The notes beneath the pieces are model-generated. The model was not told the origin of the DNA. It saw only the letters and a list, made by a program, of their open reading frames with translations, and did not search any database. 23,429 bases of DNA from positions 1 through 23,429 of the IMG/VR virus record IMGVR_UViG_3300030103_001738; one strand, given 5' to 3'. A program made the translations under genes and the position numbers. Source of the DNA: a virus. Below, in pieces: positions 7,413 to 13,248 of this stretch (positions are counted from its first letter, which is position 1; the number at the start of each line of letters is the position of its first letter).

Positions 7413-8089
7413 TACTTATCCTTCGCATATAAATTATCGAAGATCTGATTTACGTCCATTGTATAGTCTAAATCTGACTTTGAATAGTGAATATGCTGTG
7501 AGGGTCTAAAATCAGGTGGTCCTTCTCCTGTTGCAAACCAAGCAGGATGCGTAACACGAACTCTGTTATTCGGTAAAGCGACTATATTTCCTGTCCACTT
7601 ACCAGCATCTAAAAGCTCAAGAACATGACTTTGTTTATGTTGAGCTGGATCATCTGCAACTTCGCTTTCTGTATAATCTACAGTAAAGTAATATTTTGCT
7701 GGAAAAAATTGACCATCTATTTTAGCAAGCCATGGGCAAGGATGAGCGCGGTCTAAACGATAAACTGCGTGTGTATGTGACATACAATCCCACGGCTGGG
7801 CAAAATGAACAGGCATAGGCTCTGGCCATTGATCAAAAGGAGTATCACCAACTAATGCTGTTATGGGCATTCTAGCCCACATTGCTCCCCCATGAACATT
7901 AGGTTCATCTGTGTCATCTACTTCGAAACCTGTAAACAACACTTGAAAACTTAAACAACGACTGGGCATCGTTGTTACTGCAATAGCCATAGCGTGTAAA
8001 AACTCACCATGGTATTTTGCATGGTTATGCGTGTACTCTCTACGCACCCAGCATTTAAAGTGCGTGATGTTACTTTGAAGATAAGGCAA
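7412..8089 (-). CDS. Conserved marine phage protein, unknown function, TTG start
   Basis: A 225-residue protein that begins at TTG 8089. The next in-frame ATG is residue 33, yet family members I recall begin MPY and continue with a motif like FKxWVRxEYTHNH, seen here at residues 11-23 (FKCWVRREYTHNHAK), so TTG is preferred. Only a weak purine stretch precedes it; coupling to the upstream stop 1 nt away is likely. Other conserved blocks are WARMPITALVG, QPWDCMSHTHAVYRLDR, FPAKYYFTVDYTESEVADDPAQHKQSH and VALPNNRVRVTHPAWFATG, broken here by intervening residues. It is rich in His, Trp, Tyr and Cys. Function is unknown. Its place between the basic-protein array and the gp4-like adaptor suggests a virion or assembly role. 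Confidence 0.83.
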   Translation of the reverse strand: MPYLQSNITHFKCWVRREYTHNHAKYHGEFLHAMAIAVTTMPSRCLSFQVLFTGFEVDDTDEPNVHGGAMWARMPITALVGDTPFDQWPEPMPVHFAQPWDCMSHTHAVYRLDRAHPCPWLAKIDGQFFPAKYYFTVDYTESEVADDPAQHKQSHVLELLDAGKWTGNIVALPNNRVRVTHPAWFATGEGPPDFRPSQHIHYSKSDLDYTMDVNQIFDNLYAKDK

Positions 8090-8090
8090 T

Positions 8091-8498
8091 TTACTTCTTA
8101 GCCTTAACTCTTTTTATGGCCGCATTAAGACCGCCAGAAGCACCGCCCTTAGATCGTCTCTTAACGCCGCCCATAGCACCGCCCTTAGATCGTCTCTTGA
8201 CACCACCCATAGCACCGCCTTTTGCCATGCCTTTAGGACGACCGCCGCCCATCATTCTACCGACAGCTTTTTCATCAACCATGCCGCCCATAGCCATGCC
8301 AGTTACATCCATCGTTTTTCCAGGATTTAACTCCTCAATAACTTCTTTGGCTGCTGCAATATCTTTAGAAGTTAATTTTCCTGTTTCTCGTGATTTAGCT
8401 AATTTTTTAGCTGCGTCATCACTTTCAGAACCACCTCCTGAACGTCTTCTAACGCCACCTCTCATGCCGCCTTTCGCCATTCCTTTTTTCTTCATCAT
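8091..8498 (-). CDS. Gly/Lys/Met-rich repetitive basic protein
   Basis: A 135-residue, low-complexity basic protein. Both ends carry KGGAMGGVKRRS-type units (GMAKGGMRGGVRRRSGGGS near the start; KGMAKGGAMGGVKRRSKGG and a second copy near the end), flanking a helical acidic/basic middle (SKDIAAAKEVIEELNPGKT). The C-terminal copies reflect a 36-bp DNA tandem repeat. GAGG lies 8 nt before ATG 8498, which overlaps the upstream stop as ATGA; a second ATG follows immediately. Comparable Gly/Lys/Met-rich proteins are frequent in marine phage late regions. DNA or RNA condensation is a reasonable guess from charge, but nothing catalytic is visible. Confidence 0.75.
   Translation of the reverse strand: MMKKKGMAKGGMRGGVRRRSGGGSESDDAAKKLAKSRETGKLTSKDIAAAKEVIEELNPGKTMDVTGMAMGGMVDEKAVGRMMGGGRPKGMAKGGAMGGVKRRSKGGAMGGVKRRSKGGASGGLNAAIKRVKAKK
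8140..8219 (+). repeat. 36-bp tandem repeat inside the Gly/Lys-rich gene
   Basis: The block GCACCGCCCTTAGATCGTCT starts at 8140 and again at 8176, with a third partial start at 8212, giving a period of 36 bp (12 codons). On the minus strand it encodes KGGAMGGVKRRS units. The period keeps the reading frame, so expansion or contraction would be tolerated. Confidence 0.8.
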
Positions 8499-8785
8499 GC
8501 TTTTTTCCTCTTCTTCCTTCTTAGAGGTTGTACATTACGAGGCTTCCCCTTAGAAGGTTGCCCTAACTTCACTTTCTGCCTAACTCTACTTCTTTTTTCA
8601 CTAGCTGACAATTCACCAGTTGTTTTAGGAGTTTTAGAAGAAATACGCTTGGAAGGGCGACAATAAGGAGTTCCGCGTTTTTCACCCTTCTTTCTGCCAC
8701 ATTTCTTGCCAGTGCGTACATCTTTCCAATCTTCTTTAAACCATCTTTTTAAAGCTAATCCTGATTTTGTCTTACGAACAGCCAT
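8495..8785 (-). CDS. Small Lys/Arg-rich Cys-containing protein
   Basis: A 96-residue, strongly basic protein. The N-terminal half (LALKRWFKEDWKDVRTGKKC, then GRKKGEKRGTPYCRPSKRIS and SKTPKTTGEL) is a conserved pattern I recognise from phage and large-virus small basic proteins, with two Cys spaced by about 12 residues as a possible metal or disulfide pair. The C-terminal half is a run of RK clusters ending LRRKKRKKA. No signal peptide or membrane segment is seen. The Shine-Dalgarno is weak, and the gene lies 7 nt from its upstream neighbour in a tight array. Nucleic-acid or capsid-interior binding is inferred from charge alone. Confidence 0.8.
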   Translation of the reverse strand: MAVRKTKSGLALKRWFKEDWKDVRTGKKCGRKKGEKRGTPYCRPSKRISSKTPKTTGELSASEKRSRVRQKVKLGQPSKGKPRNVQPLRRKKRKKA

Positions 8786-8792
8786 AATTAAC

Positions 8793-9065
8793 TCACAAAA
8801 TCTTTGTCACTTTACGTCTATCATTCATAACCTTACCACAGCCCCTAGCAATATTTGGATTTTTACTAGGACGTTTTGCTGTCTGATTCGCAAGTGTTTT
8901 ACCATATCCTCCGTTAGAGGCTTTAGCAACTTTCTTCTTTTTGCTACCTTTGCCGTAGTTAGCAGCACCAACCTTTCTACATTTAGCAATAGCACCTGAA
9001 GCATAAGCACTCGGAAATACTCTATAACGAGCTTTTACTTTGCGATAACAAGCGTCTTTAGGCAT
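8793..9065 (-). CDS. Small basic protein with YASGAIAKCRKVG and RGCGKVM motifs
   Basis: A 90-residue basic protein. The first half (ACYRKVKARYRVFPSAYASG, AIAKCRKVGAANYGKGSKKK) matches a family of viral small proteins in which S/P-S-A-Y-A-S-G-x-x-x-K-C-R-K-V-G is diagnostic. The second half ends ARGCGKVMNDRRKVTKIL, another C-terminal motif seen in separate marine phage basic proteins, so this may be a fusion of two small modules through an Asn/Gly/Lys linker. Three Cys residues are spread through it. ATG at 9065 has a strong AGGAGGG about 9 nt upstream and overlaps the preceding gene by 8 nt. The role is unknown; it belongs to the basic-protein array. Confidence 0.82.
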   Translation of the reverse strand: MPKDACYRKVKARYRVFPSAYASGAIAKCRKVGAANYGKGSKKKKVAKASNGGYGKTLANQTAKRPSKNPNIARGCGKVMNDRRKVTKIL

Positions 9066-9351
9066 TTTTGTTAGCCCTCCTTATGCTTTCTTTACCTTGC
9101 CGAAATATACGTGCAACTTCGGTTTTTCCCATAACTTTAGCTCTTTGCTCACCAACTGTCAGTATTTGTATTTTCCTAGCAAAAGGTTTCCTAACTTTTT
9201 TAACTTTAGCTACTGTGGCTCTAGCATCAGCTGGAGTAGCAAACTTTATAGATACTGTATCCTTCGGATTCTCATCCGTATATAATCTTCTTCCACTACC
9301 CTTTGGCTTTTTACCTGTGCCTTTTTTAGGATCTTCTTTTCTTTTTACCAT
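9058..9351 (-). CDS. Small basic protein with GTGKKPKGSGRRLYTDENP motif
   Basis: A 97-residue basic protein beginning MVKRKEDPKKGTGKKPKGSG, then RRLYTDENPKDTVSIKF. This N-terminal motif is one I recognise from marine phage and large DNA virus proteins of unknown function. The rest is helical and Lys/Arg-rich (ATVAKVKKVRKPFARKIQIL, GKESIRRANKNA). No Cys, membrane segment or signal peptide is seen. ATG 9351 lacks a clear Shine-Dalgarno and sits 26 nt inside the end of the upstream 46-residue frame, so coupled translation is likely. The family motif at residue 10 supports this start. Binding to DNA or RNA is inferred only from charge. Confidence 0.83.
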   Translation of the reverse strand: MVKRKEDPKKGTGKKPKGSGRRLYTDENPKDTVSIKFATPADARATVAKVKKVRKPFARKIQILTVGEQRAKVMGKTEVARIFRQGKESIRRANKNA

Positions 9352-9466
9352 AATTTTTAAACTTTTTATTTTTTACTAAAGTCCCTAAAGACTTAGCTTG
9401 TTTTGCATGTAATTTAGATGCTTTTTTAAGACCTTTTATGACTTTTTTAACCCTTCTTACGTGCAT
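9326..9466 (-). CDS. Tiny basic helical protein (46 aa), KGLKKASKLHAKQAKSL
   Basis: A 46-codon frame, ATG 9466 to TAA at 9326-9328. The product begins MHVRRVKKVIKGLKKASKLH and continues AKQAKSLGTLVKNKKFKNYG before KKKRRS, an almost purely cationic amphipathic helix. The core IKGLKKASKxHAxQAKxL matches a short conserved protein I recall from many marine phage late regions, always beside other small basic genes, which is the main reason to accept so short a frame. AAGGA lies 4-5 nt upstream. It overlaps the preceding 47-residue gene by 20 nt and the following gene by 26 nt, in different frames. Confidence 0.7.
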   Translation of the reverse strand: MHVRRVKKVIKGLKKASKLHAKQAKSLGTLVKNKKFKNYGKKKRRS

Positions 9467-9590
9467 TTTTCCTTTTCCCTGCGCAATATGCTTTTTCGCT
9501 AAAACCTTTAGGTTTTTTACAGTTTATAGACCTCTTTCTTTTAGCACTCCACTTTTTCTTTTGTGGAGGCTTAGATATCTGTTGCGGCAT
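9447..9590 (-). CDS. Tiny Cys-containing basic protein (47 aa), CKKPKGFSEKAYCAG
   Basis: A 47-codon frame, ATG 9590 to TAA at 9447-9449, filling the gap between the membrane protein and the 46-residue gene. The product is Lys/Arg-rich with the block INCKKPKGFSEKAYCAGKRK at residues 22-41, where two Cys are 11 residues apart; C-x-x-P-K-G-F-S-x-K-A-x-C-A-G is a motif I recognise from phage and algal-virus small proteins. GAGGAAGT directly precedes the ATG as a ribosome binding site. Its Cys layout is similar to that of the gene at 8785..8495 (C...PYCRPSKR), suggesting related small metal or disulfide folds, which is inference. Confidence 0.77.
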   Translation of the reverse strand: MPQQISKPPQKKKWSAKRKRSINCKKPKGFSEKAYCAGKRKNARKKG

Positions 9591-9607
9591 ACTTCCTCTA
9601 GATATCG

Positions 9608-9823
9608 TCAAAACAACTTCTCTAAGCCAGCAACAACAATAATTAAAATACCAATGCCATAGATTTTTTTATCTAAATCTTTTAATTTTTCATTTTGTTC
9701 TTTAAGACGTTCTTCAATATGTTGATATCTTATCAAACACTCAGCCTCATGTTTTTCTAATTTTGATAAAACAGTTGAAGCTGCTGTAGTCTTTTTTCGA
9801 GTTGTCTTTTTAGCTGTAGCCAT
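9608..9823 (-). CDS. Small tail-anchored membrane protein, XhlA/holin-like
   Basis: A 71-residue protein. I chose ATG 9823 because GGAAGTG lies 8 nt upstream; an earlier ATG at 9838 lies inside the preceding gene without a good site. A basic N-terminus (ATAKKTTRKKTT) is followed by a coiled-coil-like stretch (LSKLEKHEAECLIRYQHIEE, RLKEQNEKLKDLDKKIY) and one C-terminal hydrophobic segment (GIGILIIVVAGLEKLF). This order matches XhlA-type hemolysin/holin accessory proteins, and the block HEAECxxRYxxIExRL is common in marine phages. A role in lysis or membrane interaction is plausible, but no endolysin is present in this window. A structural role cannot be excluded. Confidence 0.78.
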   Translation of the reverse strand: MATAKKTTRKKTTAASTVLSKLEKHEAECLIRYQHIEERLKEQNEKLKDLDKKIYGIGILIIVVAGLEKLF

Positions 9824-9825
9824 AA

Positions 9826-10110
9826 TTAACACTTCCATCTTCTACGAGCTTGACGTAAACGGCTGTTAGGATCTCTTGCCGCTTTCGGAAACTTTTTCAT
9901 TTGTCCTGCAGATCTAGCACAAAATGACTTACGCCTTTTTGCTGCTTTACTGCCTTTTTTAACTTTACCTGTAACTGCAGTTTTTAACTTACTTCCAGGA
10001 TTCTCTCGCCTATAACGAGCGACTCCAGCTTTAGTCATTCCCGCCCCACTTTTTGTGGAGCGGAAATATTTTTTAGTTTTTGGAGGATTTTTAGCTTTTT
10101 TACGAGCCAT
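9826..10110 (-). CDS. Small basic protein with AGMTKAGVARYRRENPGSKL motif (DUF6321-like)
   Basis: A 94-residue, very basic protein. Residues about 23-70 carry GAGMTKAGVARYRRENPGSK, LKTAVTGKVKKGSKAAKRRK and SFCARSAGQMKKFPKA, an order of blocks strongly conserved in phage and large DNA virus small proteins; I recall it as the DUF6321-type domain, not verified here. It ends RQARRRWKC. One Cys sits in SFCAR and one is terminal. The start overlaps the upstream stop as TAATG without a strong Shine-Dalgarno, so coupling to the structural gene before it is likely. It is the first member of the basic-protein array and probably packaged or capsid-associated, which is inference. Confidence 0.85.
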   Translation of the reverse strand: MARKKAKNPPKTKKYFRSTKSGAGMTKAGVARYRRENPGSKLKTAVTGKVKKGSKAAKRRKSFCARSAGQMKKFPKAARDPNSRLRQARRRWKC

Positions 10111-10514
10111 TAATCATAACTCTTTCTGACCTGCATAATTATTGTGTAAGTATCTGCAGAAGAATGTCCAACTGTTGTGAACATAATATCTCCAGTTACT
10201 CCAGAGCCAGCATTGTTACTTAAGCCTCCAAAAGAAGAATAGTCATGGTGACCACTTTGATTTTCACCCAGTTCAATACAAAAAGCATCGGTACTAGCGT
10301 CAAATAAAATCTTGACTTTCATACCATTACACTGCCACCATATCTTTTCTATAGTAGCTCTTGTACATGTAGCACCAGCAGAATTAGTCGCTAAAGCAGA
10401 TACATCTACTTTTTTGACTGCGCTTTCCCCAGTGCCATCAGATACATTAGTGAACTTTAGTACAGCTGTTTTTTGACCATCGACTAGCGTTTGAGATGTT
10501 ACGGCATCGGCCAT
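10110..10514 (-). CDS. Conserved phage structural protein
   Basis: A 134-residue protein with a near-perfect AAGGAGGT 6 nt before ATG 10514. The N-terminus ADAVTSQTLVDGQKTAVLKF followed by TNVSDGTGES, VKKVDVSAL, RATIEKIWWQCNGMKVKILF and DASTDAFCIEL are blocks I recognise from marine phage virion proteins. Composition is Thr/Ser/Gly/Ala-rich with predicted beta strands and no membrane segment. It follows the beta-rich structural gene at 11145..10525 after the capsid terminator, so head decoration or neck component is the best inference. The strong ribosome binding site suggests high expression. Confidence 0.83.
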   Translation of the reverse strand: MADAVTSQTLVDGQKTAVLKFTNVSDGTGESAVKKVDVSALATNSAGATCTRATIEKIWWQCNGMKVKILFDASTDAFCIELGENQSGHHDYSSFGGLSNNAGSGVTGDIMFTTVGHSSADTYTIIMQVRKSYD

Positions 10515-10524
10515 GTCAACCTCC

Positions 10525-11145
10525 TTAGAATACTGAGTATTCTAGTTCAACTGTAAACCTTCCAGCAGTAACGTCAGCATTCACTGTAGTTGTTGCTCTT
10601 GCATAAAGATGAACATTTGCAACAGCCGCTGTGATATTAGGTACAAAAATATGGTAATTACCAGCTGTATCGTTAAAGTTTACATCGATCTCAGTAATAG
10701 ATTGAGTAGCACTCAACTGTTCATTAAACGATGTTACACCAGCACCAACTACTTCAGTTCCACTAACAGCTGCATTAGTTGCTGTACCGCTTGTAGCACT
10801 CAAAGCAAGGTTTCCAGCTAAAGTCTGACCAGCAGCTGTAGTAATACCAATTAACGCCCTATGCACAAAGATTTTACTGGGTGTTACTAAACCATCAGGC
10901 GCATCTACGTTAAGAGTACCTAACTCTACAAGACAATCACCATCTGCATAAGCAGTAGCGGCAGCGTTTGTTGCTGCTAATGATCCTGCAAAAGATTGAA
11001 TTTTACGTGTTCCCATAGAAACAAGCTGTCCTGTTGCATTAACAGAAAAACCAGTCTGCGTAATCGCTCCAGTCGTAGAGCTTTCATTAATTACTTGAAA
11101 ACCATTTTTAGAACGGACTGCTCCGCTAAAGGTAGTAGTAGCCAT
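10525..11145 (-). CDS. Conserved phage structural protein, beta-rich
   Basis: A 206-residue protein, ATG 11145 with AGGAGAC upstream. It begins ATTTFSGAVRSKNGFQVIN, a start I recognise from marine phage structural proteins encoded just after the major capsid gene, and is dominated by Ala, Thr, Val and Gly (DGDCLVELGTLNVDAPDG, TEIDVNFNDTAGNYHIFVPN, ARATTTVNADVTAGRFTVEL). No catalytic motif, signal peptide or transmembrane helix is present. It lies immediately after the internal terminator that follows the capsid gene, so it is read by read-through or from an unseen promoter. Capsid decoration or head-tail joining is possible; the role is not known. Confidence 0.82.
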   Translation of the reverse strand: MATTTFSGAVRSKNGFQVINESSTTGAITQTGFSVNATGQLVSMGTRKIQSFAGSLAATNAAATAYADGDCLVELGTLNVDAPDGLVTPSKIFVHRALIGITTAAGQTLAGNLALSATSGTATNAAVSGTEVVGAGVTSFNEQLSATQSITEIDVNFNDTAGNYHIFVPNITAAVANVHLYARATTTVNADVTAGRFTVELEYSVF

Positions 11146-11170
11146 TTAAGTCTCCTGTCTTGGCTAATGT

Positions 11171-11187
11171 CAGCTCCCCTTGAGCTG
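11171..11187. repeat. Small inverted repeat between capsid terminator and next gene
   Basis: CAGCTC (11171-11176) and GAGCTG (11182-11187) pair around a 5-nt loop, about 25 nt upstream of the start of the 11145..10525 gene. It may be an mRNA processing or protective structure at the 5' side of the downstream message. No clear promoter was found beside it. Confidence 0.4.
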
Positions 11188-11209
11188 TCAGGAATTAATA
11201 CTGTAAACG

Positions 11210-11239
11210 AAAAAAGGGCAACTCGCAAGTCGCCCTTTT
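11210..11239 (-). terminator. Rho-independent terminator after the major capsid gene
   Basis: On the minus strand AAAAGGGCGACT, loop TGCG, AGTTGCCCTTTT forms a 12-bp stem with one G-U pair, and two further T follow. The G-U pair is only G-U in the minus-strand RNA (A-C in the other), which supports the direction. It starts about 17 nt after the capsid stop. Confidence 0.8.
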
Positions 11240-11255
11240 CTCAATCGTTTTTATG

Positions 11256-12164
11256 TTAAGCTCCTTTAGAGCCAAACACACAACGTGGGTCAGAGAAGCC
11301 GAAGCTATAACGCTCACGAGCTTTAAACCGCATGTTACCAGTATCGAAATCACCTTCCATTTGGGTTTTAATCGGCGCACGTTCGAAGTGCTTAAACCCA
11401 TTAGGTGCGTCCGTTTTAATAAAGAACGCATCTGTATCAGTTAGGAAGTGATTTATAGCGTAGCCTTCTGGTAACATACCTCTGCTACGAAGAGCATTGA
11501 TATCGTTATCAGCAGTGCCTGTTCTTAGAGCAGACGCTAACAATCTCTCCGCAACAAACTGAAGCGAAGAAGGTATAATTAGCTTCATACCCCTAAGAGC
11601 AATTTTTAAACCACGCTCATCTACGAACCCAGAAATACTGATAAGGAAGTCTTCCAGAGAAGTTTCATTCAAATCAGCGTCAGTTGACGGCTCATTTGCA
11701 AATGTTCCTCCACCAGAAAGCGGATGAACTGTTGAACAAAGCTCAACGCCATCACCACCAGTTACAGTGTTATCAAAGGCATTATTAAGGACATTAGCTG
11801 CCTTAACTTGCTTTGTATGTGCCATAGAACGAGCCAAAGCGCGAGTATAACGAGACGCTAAACGATCGTACAAGTTATCCTCTATTGCTTCCTCAGTAAT
11901 TGAAAAAGCTAATGCGATGGTTTCGTGTGTGTAGCGAGAAGTAAATGACTCTTGCGCGTCATCAAAATTTACCGCTCCACCTTCATTTTTGGTTGGTGCG
12001 CTACCAAAACCAGCAAGCATTACCTCTTCTTCAAATGCACGATCTGAAGATTCAGTATCAAAAATTTCTGCATGCTCGTTTTCGTAACGATCATATTCCA
12101 TGCCAAAGAGGGCATTGAGTCCTGGCTCAAGTTCTTTGGCGAGTTGTGCTCTTGAAATAGGCAT
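11256..12164 (-). CDS. Major capsid protein (HK97-fold)
   Basis: A 302-residue protein. The N-terminus (PISRAQLAKELEPGLNALFG, MEYDRYENEHAEIFD, SSDRAFEEEVMLAGFG) and later blocks (AVNFDDAQESFTSRYTHETI, ALAFSITEEAIEDNLYDRLA, GVELCSTVHPLSGGG, KLIIPSSLQFVAERLL) match marine phage major capsid proteins related to the Mu gpT-like HK97 fold. Length fits an HK97-type capsid subunit. The start has AGGAGGGT 8 nt upstream, a strong site for an abundant protein. It follows scaffold and decoration-like genes, as usual in head modules, and is followed by a rho-independent terminator about 20 nt beyond the stop. It is the probable client of the GroES-like protein encoded upstream. Confidence 0.9.
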   Translation of the reverse strand: MPISRAQLAKELEPGLNALFGMEYDRYENEHAEIFDTESSDRAFEEEVMLAGFGSAPTKNEGGAVNFDDAQESFTSRYTHETIALAFSITEEAIEDNLYDRLASRYTRALARSMAHTKQVKAANVLNNAFDNTVTGGDGVELCSTVHPLSGGGTFANEPSTDADLNETSLEDFLISISGFVDERGLKIALRGMKLIIPSSLQFVAERLLASALRTGTADNDINALRSRGMLPEGYAINHFLTDTDAFFIKTDAPNGFKHFERAPIKTQMEGDFDTGNMRFKARERYSFGFSDPRCVFGSKGA

Positions 12165-12176
12165 TAGTCAACCCTC

Positions 12177-12752
12177 CTACTTAGTGCCAGTTGTTGTCTT
12201 ATACGCATGCTCGTTGATAATAACGTAAGCATTCGTATTATTAGACGATTGATCACTATTATCAGGATCCCGAGAGATACCGATAATCCGAAGTTGCGCT
12301 GAACCAGAAGCCGTAGTTGCTGAAATTTCTCCAGAAGACTTACCAGTAGTTGTGCTACCAGAAGTCATTGAAGTGGTATCAGCGTTCGCACCAACACTAG
12401 CTTGCGCAAGCGTTCCGTCACACTGAATTTCAAAAACTGTGTCTGGATCGTCAATAACTTGAGCAACAATATCAGAAGCAGCAATACTTCCAGGATAAAA
12501 ATTGCTAAAGATCTTCTTTTTTGTCGTAGGATCAGTATAACTACAACCATTAAATACACCTACACTATCATCTGCAGTATTGGTTCCAGGAAGAATATCT
12601 CCCCCACCACCTGCATCCATGATTACGAGCATGCCCTGAAAAATAGGGCCAGTTGCTCCAGACGCAATAGGATATTCGTTTGTAGTAAAGTTAGAAACTC
12701 CACTGAGCATACGGACAGGCTTTAGTCCAAAAGCGGCGTCGTTATTTGCCAT
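12177..12752 (-). CDS. Head decoration/cement-like virion protein
   Basis: A 191-residue, Gly/Ser/Thr/Asp-rich protein starting ANNDAAFGLKPVRMLSG and continuing YPIASGATGPIFQGMLVI, SVGVFNGCSYTDPTTKK, FSNFYPGSIAASDIVAQVID and DPDTVFEIQCDG. These blocks belong to a small beta-rich protein family commonly encoded directly upstream of the major capsid gene in marine and environmental phages, and often found in virions. The C-terminal part (DTTSMTSGSTTTGKSSG) is a low-complexity loop. ATG 12752 is preceded by GGAAGG and AGAAG. A capsid-surface decoration role is inferred from position and fold class. Confidence 0.82.
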   Translation of the reverse strand: MANNDAAFGLKPVRMLSGVSNFTTNEYPIASGATGPIFQGMLVIMDAGGGGDILPGTNTADDSVGVFNGCSYTDPTTKKKIFSNFYPGSIAASDIVAQVIDDPDTVFEIQCDGTLAQASVGANADTTSMTSGSTTTGKSSGEISATTASGSAQLRIIGISRDPDNSDQSSNNTNAYVIINEHAYKTTTGTK

Positions 12753-12785
12753 TTTCTTCTACCTTCCATAGGTTACAAAAGTGGC

Positions 12786-13247
12786 CTACTTAGTGTTCGG
12801 ACCACCAAAGGTTACACGAGATTGCCGATCTTTTGTAATCGGCATTGAAGGATGCTGTTCCTTCATAAGGTCATTGTCTACAGCCGTCATTTGATCTGAA
12901 GTTCTATTTTGAAAATACTCCTGACGACTTTCAGCAATTTCCTCTGGCACCTTTGCCAACATAAGTCCTCCTACACCAATGACTCCTGCATGCTTTCCGT
13001 CTTCAATAGTAGGCACATCGAAGTCTGGATAATCTTCTGCGCGAACAGGTTCATATCCTTCACGAATTCTTCCAGAAACATTCTTTCGGTCTTCTTCACC
13101 ACGAACTTCTGTACGAATCCACCTGAATTTATAGCCCTCAGGAGGCGTTGGTGCTTCGAGAGACGATGATGGTCTCCAAGGCTTTCTGCGCTCTTGCTTT
13201 GAGCGTGTTTCAGCAGCGCGAGGAGTTCTATTTGAGATTTCAGACAT
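12786..13247 (-). CDS. Conserved head-region protein, unknown function
   Basis: A 153-residue, highly charged protein. The N-terminus is disordered and basic (NRTPRAAETRSKQERRKPWR). Conserved blocks follow: PPEGYKFRWIRTEVRGEEDR, KNVSGRIREGYEPVRAEDYP, GKHAGVIGVGGLMLAKVPEE and, at the end, VDNDLMKEQHPSMPI and RQSRVTFGG. I recognise this as a strongly conserved marine phage family always found between scaffold and capsid genes, without an assigned function. AGGAGG overlaps the upstream stop and sits 7 nt before ATG 13247. A scaffold partner or capsid assembly factor is the likeliest role by position. Confidence 0.83.
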   Translation of the reverse strand: MSEISNRTPRAAETRSKQERRKPWRPSSSLEAPTPPEGYKFRWIRTEVRGEEDRKNVSGRIREGYEPVRAEDYPDFDVPTIEDGKHAGVIGVGGLMLAKVPEEIAESRQEYFQNRTSDQMTAVDNDLMKEQHPSMPITKDRQSRVTFGGPNTK

Positions 13248-13248
13248 A

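Noticed and set aside
8140-8219. CRISPR-like array from repeated 20-nt blocks
   Set aside because: The repeats are in-frame codons with identical 16-nt 'spacers' between them, so this is a coding tandem repeat, not a CRISPR array.
8116-8553. Plus-strand Pro/Leu-rich frame of 145 codons
   Set aside because: It is the mirror of the Gly/Lys/Arg-rich repetitive gene and spans the junction of two well-supported genes.
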